This document shows positions 47,471 through 58,579 of a stretch of DNA of 64,000 nucleotides, piece by piece. The notes under the pieces were generated by a model that saw nothing but the letters and a program-made list of their open reading frames with translations, did not search any database and was not told where the DNA came from. The stretch lies in NCBI GenBank assembly GCA_030704615.1, contig CM060732.1, positions 72,585,053 through 72,649,052 of the forward strand. Reading direction: 5' to 3'. The stretch is from Takakia lepidozioides. Taxonomy: Eukaryota > Streptophyta > Takakiopsida > Takakiales > Takakiaceae. Both the position numbers and the translations under genes were made by a program. Numbering within the stretch: the stretch's first letter is position 1; every line of letters starts with the position of its first letter.

Positions 47471-47479
47471 TGGCACCTC

Positions 47480-49668
47480 CGTGTTGACACTCAACCGGTC
47501 ATGAACATGTCCCTAACCCCTCTCCACAAGGTAACCGGGTAGAGAACTTGTTGCGGCTTATGGTTTGGAATACTAAGTTCCTAACATAGCCTATACCTGT
47601 ACCTCCATCCACCGCAAGCACTCCTATGGTTGGCTGGTCATCACCTCCAACCTCACCACAGGAGAAACAATGATGGTCTGGCTGGTCATCACCCCAGCCT
47701 CACCATCGACAGCATGCTCTAGGACTGGCCGGTGATCAAATCCGGACCAATCACCTATAAAACAAGCGCCCACACAAAACTAGCATGGCGCACAGTCAGC
47801 ATGCAGGTATGGAGGGGATCCAAACACAAGAAATCAGAACGACAACCTCCCCCACCCAAAAACAACTCCACGGTGTTGCTCCTGCAAGAACACCCTAGCC
47901 CCAAACCCGGACTGACTCTTGCCTCCACCTACGGAAAGGTCTTGGCCTAATGAGAGGGTGGAAACTACGAGGAAGAGAAGCTAAAGCAATGCCTAACCCC
48001 AACATGCCCTCATCCCAACACTCTTCCTCTCCTCTCTTCCTTCACTTGCATGACCATGGGAATATCATGAAGATACTCCTCAAACCCCCTCCACGAGCTT
48101 CAAAATTCGGCCTTCAAGACCACATACCAATCCTTAGGCAATCCACCATGCCTCCACGAGTCAGCACAGGCCGTCCACAGGTCAACACGGGCCACCACAG
48201 ACCAGCACAGGCCCACACAGCCCCAAAGGCCACAGCCTATCACAGCCCCCTCACAGCCCCATAGGCCACAGGGCACAGCCTGTCACAGCCCGACACAGGT
48301 CACAGGGGTCACAGCCCCAAAGGCCACAGCCCCTCACAGCTCGTCACAGCCCCACAGGCCACAGGCACAGCCTGTCACAGCCCGCCACAGCCCATCACAG
48401 CCCATCACAGCTCGCCATAGCCCGTCACAGCCCGTCACAGCCCGTCACAGCCCCACAGGCCACAGGGCACAGCCTGTCACAGCCCCTCACAGCCCGTCAC
48501 AGCCCCACAGGCCACTGGGCACAGCCCGTCACAGCCCCACAGGCCATAGGGCACAGCCTGTCACAGCTCGCCACAGCCTGTCACAGCTTGTCACATCCCA
48601 TCATAGCCCCACAGGCCACAGGGCACAGCCTGTCACAGCCCCACAGGCCACAGGGCATAGCCTGTCAAGCCCCTCACAGCCCGTCACAGCCCCACAAGCC
48701 ACAGGGCACAGCCTGTCACAGCCCGCCACAGCCCATCACAGCCCATCACAGCCTATCACAGCTCGCCACAGCCTGTCACAGCCCCTTTGCTTTCTTTCTT
48801 GCACCCACCAACCTGAAAATACACGCTTTAGCGGGCTGGAAGCATGCTCCACACATGCCCTACAGGGAAACCAGCCCATTCCTTCCTTTCTTGCTTGCCC
48901 TCCAAGCTTGAAGATGGAAGCTTCAATGAGCTGAATACATGCTCCACACATGCAACCTCTTCACACAAGAGGTATCAGCCCCCTATCTTGGCTCGTTAGC
49001 TCCTTGATGCTCTCTAAGACAAGACTAAGCACTCCACAGCCCTTGCCAAGCTCCTGAAACCCTAAGGCTTACATTTCCAGCCACAAGACACTCCTCTTGT
49101 GGTGCAAGAGCTCTTCTTCCAAGCTCTGAAACCCTAGGTGCACATTCCATGGCCTTGCCGCACCTCTTAGCTCCTGTTCCAACCCTGCTCTTGCCATGAC
49201 AAGAGCCCTCTCAATGTTGAAGCTCGAGATTGAAACCCAATCTCAACATACTCCACAAAGTGCACTGATTTTCCCCAAGCCAAATCAGCCCTTTCGCTTG
49301 GTCTTGCAATCCTTCACACAATGAAAGCTTGCATTCCCAAGTCCAGTTCTCAGCTTTGTCACCAAAGCCACTATAACCTGCTTTTGACTGGTCCTCTTCC
49401 CAATCGTGCTTGCTCATGCATGTACATAATTTGAAACCATCAAGGTGCTCTGGAATTACCTGCAACATGCTGCTTTCATCTCTGAAGCTGAAGATCAAAT
49501 GCCAAGATCTACCACCTCGTAACCCACATCGCCTCCGCTTCTAACAACCAAGAGCTCCACGGTGCTCCTTGCATAACAACCTGGTTTCTCTCATTCTCAA
49601 GCAAAAACCACAAGTGCTACAACTAACTCGTATTTGGCACTCACAGATACGAGTTCATCTTTCTCGAG
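47480..49668 (-). other. Leader region of the methyltransferase element
   Basis: Between gag and the right terminal repeat lie about 2.2 kb without a recognised protein, containing the minisatellite at 48140-48790. A short frame at 47732-47950 (plus) and one at 49211-49498 (minus) match nothing I know. The region directly inside the terminal repeat does not show a standard TGG-initial primer-binding site. Confidence 0.45.
48140..48790. repeat. GC-rich minisatellite in the element leader
   Basis: Many copies of CACAGCCC(G/A)TCACAGCC and CCCACAGGCCACAGGGCACAGCCTGT alternate in an irregular order, with basic steps of 10-11 bp (TCACAGCCCG). It lies between the right terminal repeat and gag, in the untranslated leader of the element. 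No coding function is apparent. Confidence 0.85.
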
Positions 49669-49969
49669 TGATAAAGAAGAAGAATACAAACACGAGCTCA
49701 CAAATCTGAAGCATAAACTCATGCATATATAACCTCATCACTCAAATACAAATCAAGCCGTGGGGAATCCACACTACGGCGCCATAGCTAGGCGCGGTGA
49801 GGCTCAACTCGAGAAAGATGAGTCTCCCGCGCTTGCCGTGAAGATAACAACTCCAGGGCCTAAATCTGCCTTGACCCTTGGATTGACACTTGGGCCAATC
49901 CCAAATGTCAATATGTAAAAGCTAGCTATTTCCTAGCTAGTTTCACACTAGTGGTAAAATAACTTGACA
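49669..49969 (-). repeat. Copy of terminal-repeat segment B at the right end
   Basis: It matches segment B of the left terminal repeat (TGATAAAGAAGAAG to AACTTGACA) with one 20-bp deletion and a few substitutions. Segment A is absent on this side. The outer edge abuts the TCAA duplication. Confidence 0.75.
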
Positions 49970-50565
49970 TCAACTTCGGTCCGAGATGTACAATATTTTT
50001 TGGGATTTGCAAATTTCTATAGAATCTTCATCAATGATTACTCCAAAATTGTTGCACCATTGACACGATTCACATGGAATGACAAATTTGTATGGGACGA
50101 GAAGACTGATCAGACATTTGAAAGGCTGAAGCAGACATTTACAACGGCTCCAATTCTGATACATGGAGACCCATCTAAACCATTCTTTTTGGAAGCAGAT
50201 GCATCGGACTTTACACTTGGCGCTATACTTTCTCAATACGGTACGGATAGCCGACTTCACCTTGTTGGTTTTCGTTCTCGCAAATTTTCCGCTGTAGAGA
50301 TCGATTATGAAATCCATGACAAAGAACTTCTAGCGATCATCGATGCTTTTGAGGAGTGGCGTCATCTATTGGAGGGAGTTAAACATCAGGTCACTGTCTA
50401 CACCGATCACAAAAACCTCAAATATTTTATGAGTGCTCATGTTTTGAATTGACGTCAAGCAAGATGAGGTATGTCATTAGCAAGGTTTGATTTTGTTATA
50501 ACCTATCGCCCCGGACATCTTCAAGGGAAACCCGATGCTCTTTCTTGACGATCATATCTTGCGCA
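49970..50565 (+). pseudogene. RNase H part of the outer element
   Basis: The frame resumes with [17 protein letters not shown], then FFLEADASDFTLGAILSQYG, YEIHDKELLAIIDAFEEWRH and VYTDHKNLKYFM. Stops follow VLN and interrupt DFVITYRPGH. It is cut at 50565 by a solo LTR. Confidence 0.88.
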
Positions 50566-51242
50566 TGTCAAAGACGAGGACATGACTGAACACAAACAAG
50601 ATATCAGACTTAGAGGTACAAAACTAGACACGAAATCAAGGTCGGCGTGGCCGAATGCATGATGGATAAAGAAGAATCAAGATGATTTTTATAACAATGA
50701 ACAAGAGTACAAGATACTGGAATTCGACTTGAATACTAGAATGCTGGAAACTGGACTGGTGTACCAGAACCTGGAAACTGGACTAGAGTACTGGAAGCTG
50801 AACTGGGTACTGGGACTGGAAACAAAAGTAGCTTGAACTTGTGTTGGCGAGACTGAAGAGTGTCTAGTCTCGCCTCCTATATATACTGGATACTAGGAAG
50901 TTTCCTAAGAAGTTTTCCCAACCAAGGGAAGTCTCTTGAGAAGTTTCCCCTACCAAGGGAAGTCTCCTGAAAAACTTCTTTAACCGAAGGAAGTCTCCTG
51001 AGAAGCTTCCTCGACCAAGGGAAGTCTCTCGAGAAGCTTCCTCTACCATGAACCTTCCTGAGTAGTTTCCTGAGTTACTCTCAGTAATTTGGTAGTTACT
51101 TCACGTAATTTAGTAACTCATGATAACTTATGGTAATTTATGGTAGATCATGATAAACTACGGTAAATTGTGGTAACTTTTGGTAACTTGGTAACTTTTG
51201 GTATTTACTCCTGATAAATTCCTCTGGGCTATGTCTGTGACA
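50566..51242 (-). mobile_element. Solo LTR of the chromodomain gypsy family
   Basis: TGTCAAAGACGAGGAC at 50566 to TATGTCTGTGACA at 51242, the reverse complement of the family LTR. Flanks are GCGCA on the left and GCGCC on the right, a 4-bp duplication GCGC with a fifth base that has diverged. No internal sequence is present, so it probably arose by LTR-LTR recombination. It contains many GAAGTTTCC/GGAAGTCTC units (50890-51060) that also occur in the sister LTRs. Confidence 0.85.
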
Positions 51243-51995
51243 GCGCCGAAAGAAGGGGTGACAGTTTTTGACCAACTAAATCGACCTTGAGACAACCCAC
51301 ATGTTACAAACGACTTCGAATTTAAAGACGATTTGCGTTATTTCAAGGGGCTTCTCTATGTACCTCCGGGACGTACACAACTCCGGATTCTCCAAACACG
51401 TCATGATTTTTCGGCTGGAGGACATTTTGGCTTCAATAAAACAATGGAATTGGTATCTTGGGACTATTGGTGGCCGCTAATGTGGAAACTGGTGAAAGAA
51501 TTTATAAAATTTTTCGACATGTGTGCTAGAGCGAAGGGACCAGGACATCGACCTTACGGCCTTCTTCAACCATTACCCATTCCCAAGTGTCCATGGTTGT
51601 CCCTATCAATGGACTTTATTACAGACCTTCCAGTTTCGAACACCCATGATTCAATCTTTGTTATCGTAGATCGTTTCACGAAGATGACACATTTTATTCC
51701 ATGTAACAAGACGGTTACAGGTGAAGAGACGACAAAACTCTTTCTCAACAATATTTACCGCATTCATGGACTCCCGGATGACATCGTATCTAATCCAGGA
51801 CCACAATTCATATCAAATTTCAGGAGAGGATTATTTCAAAACACCAAGATCAATATCTCAACAACCGATCATCCGCAGACTGATGGTCAAACCGAGCGCG
51901 TAAATCAGATGTTGGAGCAATATCTTCGCTGTACAATAAATTATCGACATGATAATTGGACGGACCTTTTGTTATTTGATGAGTTTGCCTACAAC
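51243..51995 (+). pseudogene. Integrase N-terminal part of the outer element
   Basis: GLLYVPPGRTQLRILQTRH leads to HFGFNKTMELVSWDYWWP, a zinc-binding region with CARAKGPGHRP, then [18 protein letters not shown] (first Asp), SNPGPQFISNF (the second catalytic Asp of the usual DRGPQF is changed to Asn) and TDHPQTDGQTERVNQMLEQ (catalytic Glu). It is interrupted at FAYN by the next insertion. Confidence 0.88.
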
Positions 51996-52560
51996 TGTCA
52001 AGGACGAGAACATGACTGAACACAAACAAGAGACCAGACTAGAGGTACAAGACTAGACAAGAAGTCAAGGTCAGCGTGGCCGAATGCATGGTGGGTAAAC
52101 ATGAATCAAGATGATCTTTATAACAATGGACGAGAGTACAAGATACTGGAACTCGACTTGAATACCGGAAACTGCACTGGAATACCAGATACTGGAAACT
52201 GAACTAGAGTACTGGGACTGGGAACAAGAGTAGCTTGAACTTGTGTTGGCGAGACTGAAGAGTGTCCAGTCTCGCCTCCTATATATACTGGCTACTAAGA
52301 AGCTTACCCTATGGAGGTTTTTTGATGAAGAAGTTTCCTTAAGCAAATGAGGTATTTTGATGGAGAAGTTTCCTCCAAATGAAGCTTCCTGAGCACTTTC
52401 CCAAGTTACTCTTGATAATTTGGTAAACTCCCGGCAACTTGGTAAGTAATGATAAATCATGGTAGATCATGATAAATCACGGTAAATTATGGTAACTTCT
52501 GGTAAATGGTAACTTTTGGTATTTACTCCTGATAAGTTCATCTGGACTATGTCCGTGACA
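51996..52560 (-). repeat. 3' LTR of the inner element
   Basis: TGTCAAGGACGAGAAC to TATGTCCGTGACA. In element sense it is preceded by a polypurine tract, AGAGGAGGGGGTGA, at 52561-52574. Confidence 0.85.
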
Positions 52561-52732
52561 TCACCCCCTCCTCTAGCGCCGAGTTCCTTGAGGAGCGGTA
52601 TCTTGGACTTGCTTAGAGTTGGAGAAAATCCAAAATCCGGCGAATGGTACTTGCCAAGTATTCGGCTGTTCGTTCTTGACTCAAATGATTTATAGGTCCC
52701 TACAACCATCGATAGTGTCCAACACCTTGAAC

Positions 52733-53122
52733 TTAGGACCACGCAGTGATTTGAGCATTCTGATTTTCGAAGCTGCCTTCAAACATAATTTCGTTGCCCT
52801 CTGGGTCCAAAGCCTCAACTTCCAACAAAATTATCAGACTTCGAGTAGGCTCCACTTGCCGTCGTACGGGGTCCAGACGATGAAGTACGCGTCGCATTGG
52901 TGGCCCATCGTCTCGAGAGCATCGGCGTGATGTTGTAAGTCGTGAGAGTCGGAACGGCTGATCTGGTAGTAAGGTAAGCGACAACTCCAATGTATCTGGT
53001 TCTTGTGACTCCATGCTGCCAATACAAGATGCAAGAGTGCTGGAAGTGTAGCTATATATACTGATGTGTGGTGCTCCTCCCTCCTTAGCATGTATCAGGT
53101 ACATTGAATGTGGAGTCTTCAC
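52733..53122 (-). CDS. Conserved frame after the chromodomain (inner element)
   Basis: A frame of up to 129 codons lies between chromodomain and 3' LTR. Its first ATG is internal (MYLIHAKEGG). It contains SIYSYTSSTLASCIGSMES, DGPPMRRVLHRLDPVRRQV and EGNEIMFEGSFENQNAQI. The outer element carries a similar frame at 58580-59080 that continues past the stop seen here (VQGVGHYRWLQGPINHL), so the intact version was probably about 170 codons. I do not recognise a family. Confidence 0.45.
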   Translation of the reverse strand: MKTPHSMYLIHAKEGGAPHISIYSYTSSTLASCIGSMESQEPDTLELSLTLLPDQPFRLSRLTTSRRCSRDDGPPMRRVLHRLDPVRRQVEPTRSLIILLEVEALDPEGNEIMFEGSFENQNAQITAWS

Positions 53123-53214
53123 CTTGAAGCTAACCTGGCTGACATCATCGTTGTGACGTCTTATTGACGTGTAGCTCGGAGCTTAGCTGGATATCGTCGA
53201 TGAAATTCTTGGAC

Positions 53215-53390
53215 TTTGTCAGATGCATTGGCGAGGTTGGATGAAGGTTTCCACGGTCGTTCTCTGATGTCGTAGCCTTTCCAATGTACGAAATACTCAA
53301 GACGTTTATACTTTGATTCGAGAGTCTAGGACTTCGTCGACTTCATACTCAATTTCCTGATTGACTTCGATTGGTGGAGGTGGTACGAAG
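53215..53390 (-). pseudogene. Chromodomain of the inner element
   Basis: YEVDEVLDSRIKV is followed, after a one-base change near 53307, by RLEYFVHWKGYDI-like and WEPSSNLANASDKVQEFH-like sequence. Chromodomains in this position bind methylated histone tails and steer integration. Confidence 0.65.
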
Positions 53391-54250
53391 ACTCTTCCTG
53401 GAATATTCGATGGATGATACAACTCCAATAATGAAATATGAAAGACTGGATGGATGCGCATACTTCGTGGGAGTTCAAGCCGAAAACTGACCAGATTTAT
53501 TTGTCGAATAATTTTGAATGGTCCCAGATGTTGATAATCTAATTTCCTTGATGGTCGCGAGGTTTGTATGTCCCGTCGAAGAAGCCACACACGCTCCGAC
53601 CTTGAACTGGGGTTGGAGTTGACGCCGTTGATTTGCATACTCCTTGTATTATTTTTGAGTTTCTGCGAGGTGGAATGTAAGTTCCTTGTGAATCGTAGCA
53701 AGATGAGTAGCAAGGTTTTCTGCAGCAGAACTTCCAACAGTCTTCATGGGGAAATGGTTTGCTCGAGGATGATGACCATAATTGGAGAAAAATGGAGTTT
53801 GTTTGGTCGAAGAATGTATAGTGTTGTTGTAGGCAAACTCAGCCAATGACAGAAGGTCCGTCCAATTATCTTGGTGATAATTTATCGTACAGCGAAGATA
53901 CTGCTCCAAAATCTGGTTTACACGTTCGGTTTGACCATCAGTCTGTGGATGATTAGCTGTAGAGAGGTTGATCTTAGTATCCAATATGTGAAATAATCCC
54001 CTCCAGAAATTTGATATGAACTGTGGTCCTCGATCAGATATGATGTCCTTCGGGAGTCCATGAATGCGGTAGATATTATTGAGGAAAAGTCTTGCAGTTT
54101 CCTCGCCGGTAACCGTCTTATTACATGGAATGAAATGTGTCATCTTCGTAAAACGATCTACAATAACAAGGATTTAATCGGTGGTCTTGGAAATTGGAAG
54201 GTCCGTAATAAAGTCCATAGACACGGACGACCATGGACCCTTGGGAATGG
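53306..54250 (-). pseudogene. Integrase of the inner element
   Basis: Reading from about 54250: MTHFIPCNKTVTGEETARL, ISDRGPQFISNFWRGLF (second Asp) and NHPQTDGQTERVNQILEQ (catalytic Glu). The frame then leads to FAYNNTIHSSTKQTPF and a tail ([32 protein letters not shown]). It is split into frames 54143-53649 and 53737-53306. Confidence 0.88.
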
Positions 54251-54557
54251 GTAATGGTTGAAGAAGGCCGTAAGGTCGATGTCGTGGCCCCTTCGCTCTA
54301 ACACATGTGTCGCAAGATTTTATAAATTCTTTCACGAATTTCTACATCTGTGGCCACCAATAGTCCCTGGATATCAATTCCATTGTTTTGTTGAAGCCGA
54401 AATGTCCTGCAGCCGGAAGATTATGACATGTTTGAAGAATTCGTAGTCGTGTAGGTCCTGGAGGTACATAGAGAAGTCTCTTGAAATAAAATAAGCCATC
54501 TTTGAATTCGAAGTCGTTTGTAACATGTGGGTTGTCTCGAGGTTGATTTAGTTGACT

Positions 54558-55085
54558 TCATAGTGTCGTAGCAAATTGGTTGCTCTTCAGTGCTTCCTGA
54601 ATCTCCTGTATGATCTCTGCATCGTCATAGGTGGATATGGATAACCTATTCAATTGGAGATTTGCTGGTTTCAAGATGATAGATTTCTGTTGGTCGAAAG
54701 CTGTCTCATTTTTTTTCGGCGCAAGATACGATCGTCGAAAAAGAGCATCGGGTTGATGTCCGGGGCGATAGGTAATAACAAAATCAAACCTTGCTAGTGA
54801 CATACCCCATCTGACTTGCCGTCGATTCAAAACACGAACACTCATAAAATATTCGAGGTTTTTGTGATCGGTGTAGATAGTGACCTGATGTTTAGCTCCC
54901 TCCAGTAGATGACGCCACTCCTCAAAAACATCGATGATCGCGAGAAGTTCTTTGTCATGGATTTCATAATTGATCTCTGCAGCGGAAAATTTGCAAGAAC
55001 GAAAATCAACAGGGTGAAGTCGGCCATCCGTACCGTATTGAGAGAGTATAGCGCCAAGTGCAAAGTCCGATGCATCTGCTTCCAA
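54558..55085 (-). pseudogene. RNase H of the inner element
   Basis: EADASDFALGAILSQYG, YEIHDKELLAIIDVFEEW and IYTDHKNLEYFMSVRVLN, then DFVITYRPGHQPDALFRR. It is nearly intact and 89-90% like the outer element's copy by eye. A one-base change near 55170-55230 separates it from the connection domain. Confidence 0.88.
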
Positions 55086-55231
55086 AAAGAATGGTTTGGA
55101 TGGGTCTGCATGTACCAGTATTGGAGTCGTTGTAAATGTCTGCTTCAGCCTTTCAAATGTCTGGTCAGCCTTCTCGTCCCATATAAATTTGTCCTTTCAT
55201 GTGAGTCTGTCAATGGTGCAACAATTTTGGA

Positions 55232-56137
55232 TTAGTCATTGATGAAGATTCTATAGAAATTTGCAAAGCCCAGAAAACATTGTATATCTCGGACCGAAGT
55301 TGGTTTAATCCACTTGATGATGGTTTGTATTTTCTTCTGATCCATAAAGATGCCTTTGTCGAGAAGCCCAGAAATCAGCGGCAACGGATAACGATTCTTG
55401 ATTGTGACTTTGTTGAGACCACGATAGTCGACACACATGCGTAATGATCCGTCCTTCTTTTTCACAAAGAAGATAGGCGGCCCTGCAGGTGATTTTGAAT
55501 GTCGGATGAAGTGCTTCGACAAATTTTCATCAATGTATTCACATAATGCAGCTAACTCCGTCTGGGATAAGTTATAGATTGGGCCGAATGGTGGTTGGGC
55601 TCCTTCTTGTAACTCAATTGCACAGTCATAAGATCGATGTTCTGGCAATATGTCTGCATTTTTCTTCTCGAAGACATCTTTGAAATCTTGATATTGAGCG
55701 GGTAATGTTGAAGTACATTTGTCTGTTATGGTCTTGATCGGAGTCGCATAGAGTGCAAATGCCGCATCCTTTTTGGTAGCTGTCATGAAAGCTCTAGCTC
55801 TAAGGAACATGGGTTGAATACCTTTGATATTTCTACATTTTTGTCTTGAAGAATTTTTTCGCGATCGCCGGTCGATGTCGGGATTGTGAAGTACAAACCA
55901 GGGAAGTCCAAGGATCACAGGATTCGTTGGAGATTGGATGACGTTGAAAACAATATGTGATGCTTGATCTTTAAGTTTCACTTCAAGTGGTCGAGTTTCA
56001 TGGTCCACATTTCCTGATGCTAACGGTCGTCCATCGATGATTTCAACGGGGGCCGAAAGTTTCTTCTTTACGAGCGTTAAATTGTGTTGCTTCGCAAAGT
56101 TTTTGTCCATAAAACAAGCTGAAGCCCCTGAGTCCAA
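55232..56137 (-). pseudogene. Protease and core-less reverse transcriptase of the inner element
   Basis: The retropepsin starts with [14 protein letters not shown] (catalytic DSGA). It continues through [16 protein letters not shown] to reverse transcriptase motifs [32 protein letters not shown] and [14 protein letters not shown]. The frame then jumps directly to [16 protein letters not shown]. About 110 residues containing the first catalytic Asp, the SFGL-like block and the YLDD box are missing while the frame stays open for 301 codons. Confidence 0.88.
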
Positions 56138-56349
56138 AAGTGTTTCTACAAAGATATCTCGATTTTACACTGTGATTTTTACCGGAACTGTGAAGCAAGG
56201 TGCGGGGTCTGGAGGTAGAAAGAGACATTTTTTCGGTAAGGAATTTGTGGTGTCCAGCCGCATGGTCCCTACTGTGACTGGACATCTTTGTTTTCCGACC
56301 TCCTCATATCGAACACTTGAATTGTGCCCCGAGCTTTGAATCTTCTCTT

Positions 56350-57375
56350 GTTGGGGCAGTTTAATGCTATGTGATCTTCTTCTCCGCAATAGAGGCATAA
56401 TCCATTCGAGCGTCGTCTTTGTTTTTCTTGTAGCGTCAATGGCTTGAATCAGACAACATCAATCTGCATAGGATCTCTACCGGATGTCTGATGGATCGTT
56501 GTGTTTGGTGCCGTAGTAGTAGTGACATGATGCGTCGTCGACCATCCAGATCGCTTCTCTTGACGTCTTTCGATCAAACGATTATCGCATGCAATGACTT
56601 AGGTGATAAATTCACTCAGTGTGCTCACGTTTGGCATTGTCAGCAATAAATCTTTTACATCATCTTTTAGCCCACATCGAAACTGATTAATGAGACTCTT
56701 CTCATTCCAGTCGAGGTCGCACGCAAGTTGTCGAAATTCGATAGCATAAACGGAATCAGGATGTGCTCATTGTCGAAGATTTCGCATCTTTGTCTCTGCA
56801 ACTCTCTCTCTATCATTCTCTCCAAACGTTGCAGTGAACTCGGACATGAATGCTTCAAAATTATATAATAAATGATTTTTTTCTTCTAATAGCGGTGCAA
56901 ATCAAGATAGGGCAGTGCCTGATATAAGGGTGCCCACGAATCCCACTTGAATACCTTCATCGGGGTAGCGTTCTGGATGTAGTCATATGAACAGTCGTAC
57001 TTGTTGAACAAAATCGCGAAATTTTGATCTCGTCCCATCAAATTTCTCGGGCATACTGATCTTTGGTTCTCTCATAATCTGTTGAAGATGAACCGTTGCA
57101 GTAGGAGCTGTTGCAGTAGGGATTCGTATGGTTGAAAATCCATTGTTCGACTCCTTTAACTTTTGAAATTTGTTGTTGCAAATTGTGGAGAGCGTTGCCA
57201 AGATCTTGAGACTGATCAACTTGCAATTGGGCGGTAGAGGTATGAAGTTCTTGCATCTGGAGCTGAAGACTCTGCAATGTGGCGACCATTTCCGCAAATG
57301 TGCCTTCCATCTTAACTGAACAAACTTTAGTCTCGCCAAACTGTCAAGGACAAGAACATGACTGAACACAAACAA
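56350..57375 (-). pseudogene. Gag of the inner element
   Basis: A coiled-coil start at 57310-57038 (FAEMVATLQSLQLQMQELH, then NALHNLQQQISKV) is followed by a damaged capsid region. It ends with a CCHC zinc knuckle, CLYCGEEDHIALNC, at about 56360-56403. Frame changes separate these parts. Confidence 0.7.
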
Positions 57376-57872
57376 GAGACCAGACTAGAGGTACAAGACT
57401 AGACAATAAGTCAAGGTCGGCGTGGCCGAATGCATGGTGGGTAAACCTGAATCAAGATGATCTTTATAACAATGGACGAGAGTACAAGATACTGGAACTC
57501 GACTCGAATACTGGAATGCTGGAAACTGTACTGGAGTACCTGATACTGGAAACTGGACTAGAGTACTGGGACTGGGAACAAGAGTAGCTTGAACTTGTGT
57601 TGGCAAGACTGAAGAGTGTCCAGTCTCGCCTCCTATATATACTAGCTACTAAGAAGCTTCCCCTATGGAGGTTTCTTGATGGAGAAGTTTCCTTAAACAA
57701 ATGAGGTATCTTGATGGAGAAGTTTCATCCAAATAAAGCTTCCTGAGCAGTTTCCCAAGTTACTCTTGGTAATTTGGTAAACTCCCGGTAACTTGGTAAA
57801 TAATGGTAAATAATGGTAGATCATGATATATCACGGTAAGTTATAGTAACTTCCGATAACATGGTAACTTTT
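57342..57872 (-). repeat. 5' LTR of the inner element, outer end lost
   Basis: It matches the other LTR from TGTCAAGGACAAG up to GGTAACTTTT, where the outer 55 bp or so is missing and the outer element resumes with ACAACAACAC. Just inside (about 57326-57338) the sense strand reads TTTGGCGAGAC, a possible primer-binding site for a tRNA ending GTCTCGCCA. Confidence 0.75.
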
Positions 57873-58542
57873 ACAACAACACTACACATTCATCGACGAA
57901 ACAAACTCCATTTTTCTCCAATTATGATCATCACCCTCGAGCCGATCCTCTCCATATGAAGACTGTCAGAAGCCCTACTGTAGAAGACCTTCCTACTCAT
58001 CTTGTTATGATTCACAATGAGCTTACATTCCAATTAGCAGAAGCTCAAAAATAATGTAAGGATTATGCAGATCAACATCGACAAATTCAATCCAAGTTCA
58101 AGGTCGGAGATCGTGTATGGCTCTTTCGACGGAACATCCAAACCATGCGACCATAAAGAAAGTTGGATTATCAACGCCTGGGACCATTCAATATTATTCG
58201 TCAAATTAATCCGGTTAATTTCCAGCTTGAACTCCCACGAAGTATGCGCATCCACCCAGTCTTCCACGTCTCATTATTAGAGTTGTATCATCACTCAAGT
58301 ATCCTTTGAGAGTTCATGTACCACCTCCACCAATTGAAGTCAATCATGAAATCGAGTATGAAGTCGACGAAGTCCTAGACTCTCGCATCAAGTATGGACG
58401 TCTTGAGTATTTCGTACATTGGAAAGACTACGACATTAGCGAACGCACGTGGGAACCGCCATCCAATCTTGTCAACGCACCTGACAAAGTCCAAGAGTTT
58501 CATCAACGATATCCAGCTAAGCCTCGAGCCACACGTCAATAA
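57873..58542 (+). pseudogene. Integrase C-terminus and chromodomain of the outer element
   Basis: After NNTTHSSTKQTPFFSNY-like sequence and the tail (KFKVGDRVWLFRRNI in a broken frame), an open frame 58306-58542 carries a chromodomain. Its landmarks are YEVDEVLDSRIKYGRLEYF, VHWKDYDISERTWEPPSNL and VNAPDKVQEFHQRYP; the aromatic and Trp-Glu-Pro positions of the fold are intact. The frame ends RATRQ. Confidence 0.88.
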
Positions 58543-58579
58543 GTCGTCACAACGATGATGTCAGTCAAGTTAGCTTCAA

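Larger units (their letters stand above)
39495..49969 (-). mobile_element. Ty3/gypsy element encoding a DNA methyltransferase and a PHD finger
   Basis: This 10.5-kb insertion is on the minus strand, within the reverse transcriptase/RNase H of the outer element. The duplication TCAA (39491-39494 and 49970-49973) flanks it. In sense the order is terminal repeat, a long leader with a minisatellite (48140-48790), gag with two zinc knuckles, protease, C5-cytosine methyltransferase, reverse transcriptase (YIDD), RNase H, integrase (HHCC, DDE), PHD-like finger, polypurine tract, then terminal repeats. All frames have indels, so this copy is dead. The termini have a split-repeat order, described under findings. 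Confidence 0.88.
51996..57872 (-). mobile_element. Inner chromodomain gypsy element
   Basis: A 5.9-kb minus-strand member of the same family as the outer element, inserted in its integrase with the 5-bp duplication ACAAC (51991-51995 and 57873-57877). The LTRs are 51996-52560 and 57342-57872, the latter missing its outer 55 bp or so. Between them lie gag, protease, reverse transcriptase lacking its catalytic core, RNase H, integrase, chromodomain and a further conserved frame. The missing reverse transcriptase core makes it non-autonomous. Confidence 0.9.

Noticed and set aside
39495-49969. The split terminal repeats suggested a DIRS/Ngaro-type tyrosine-recombinase element.
   Set aside because: The coding region has an HHCC-DDE integrase and no tyrosine recombinase, and the insertion made a TCAA target duplication, which such elements do not do. 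I keep Ty3/gypsy and report the terminal order as an oddity.
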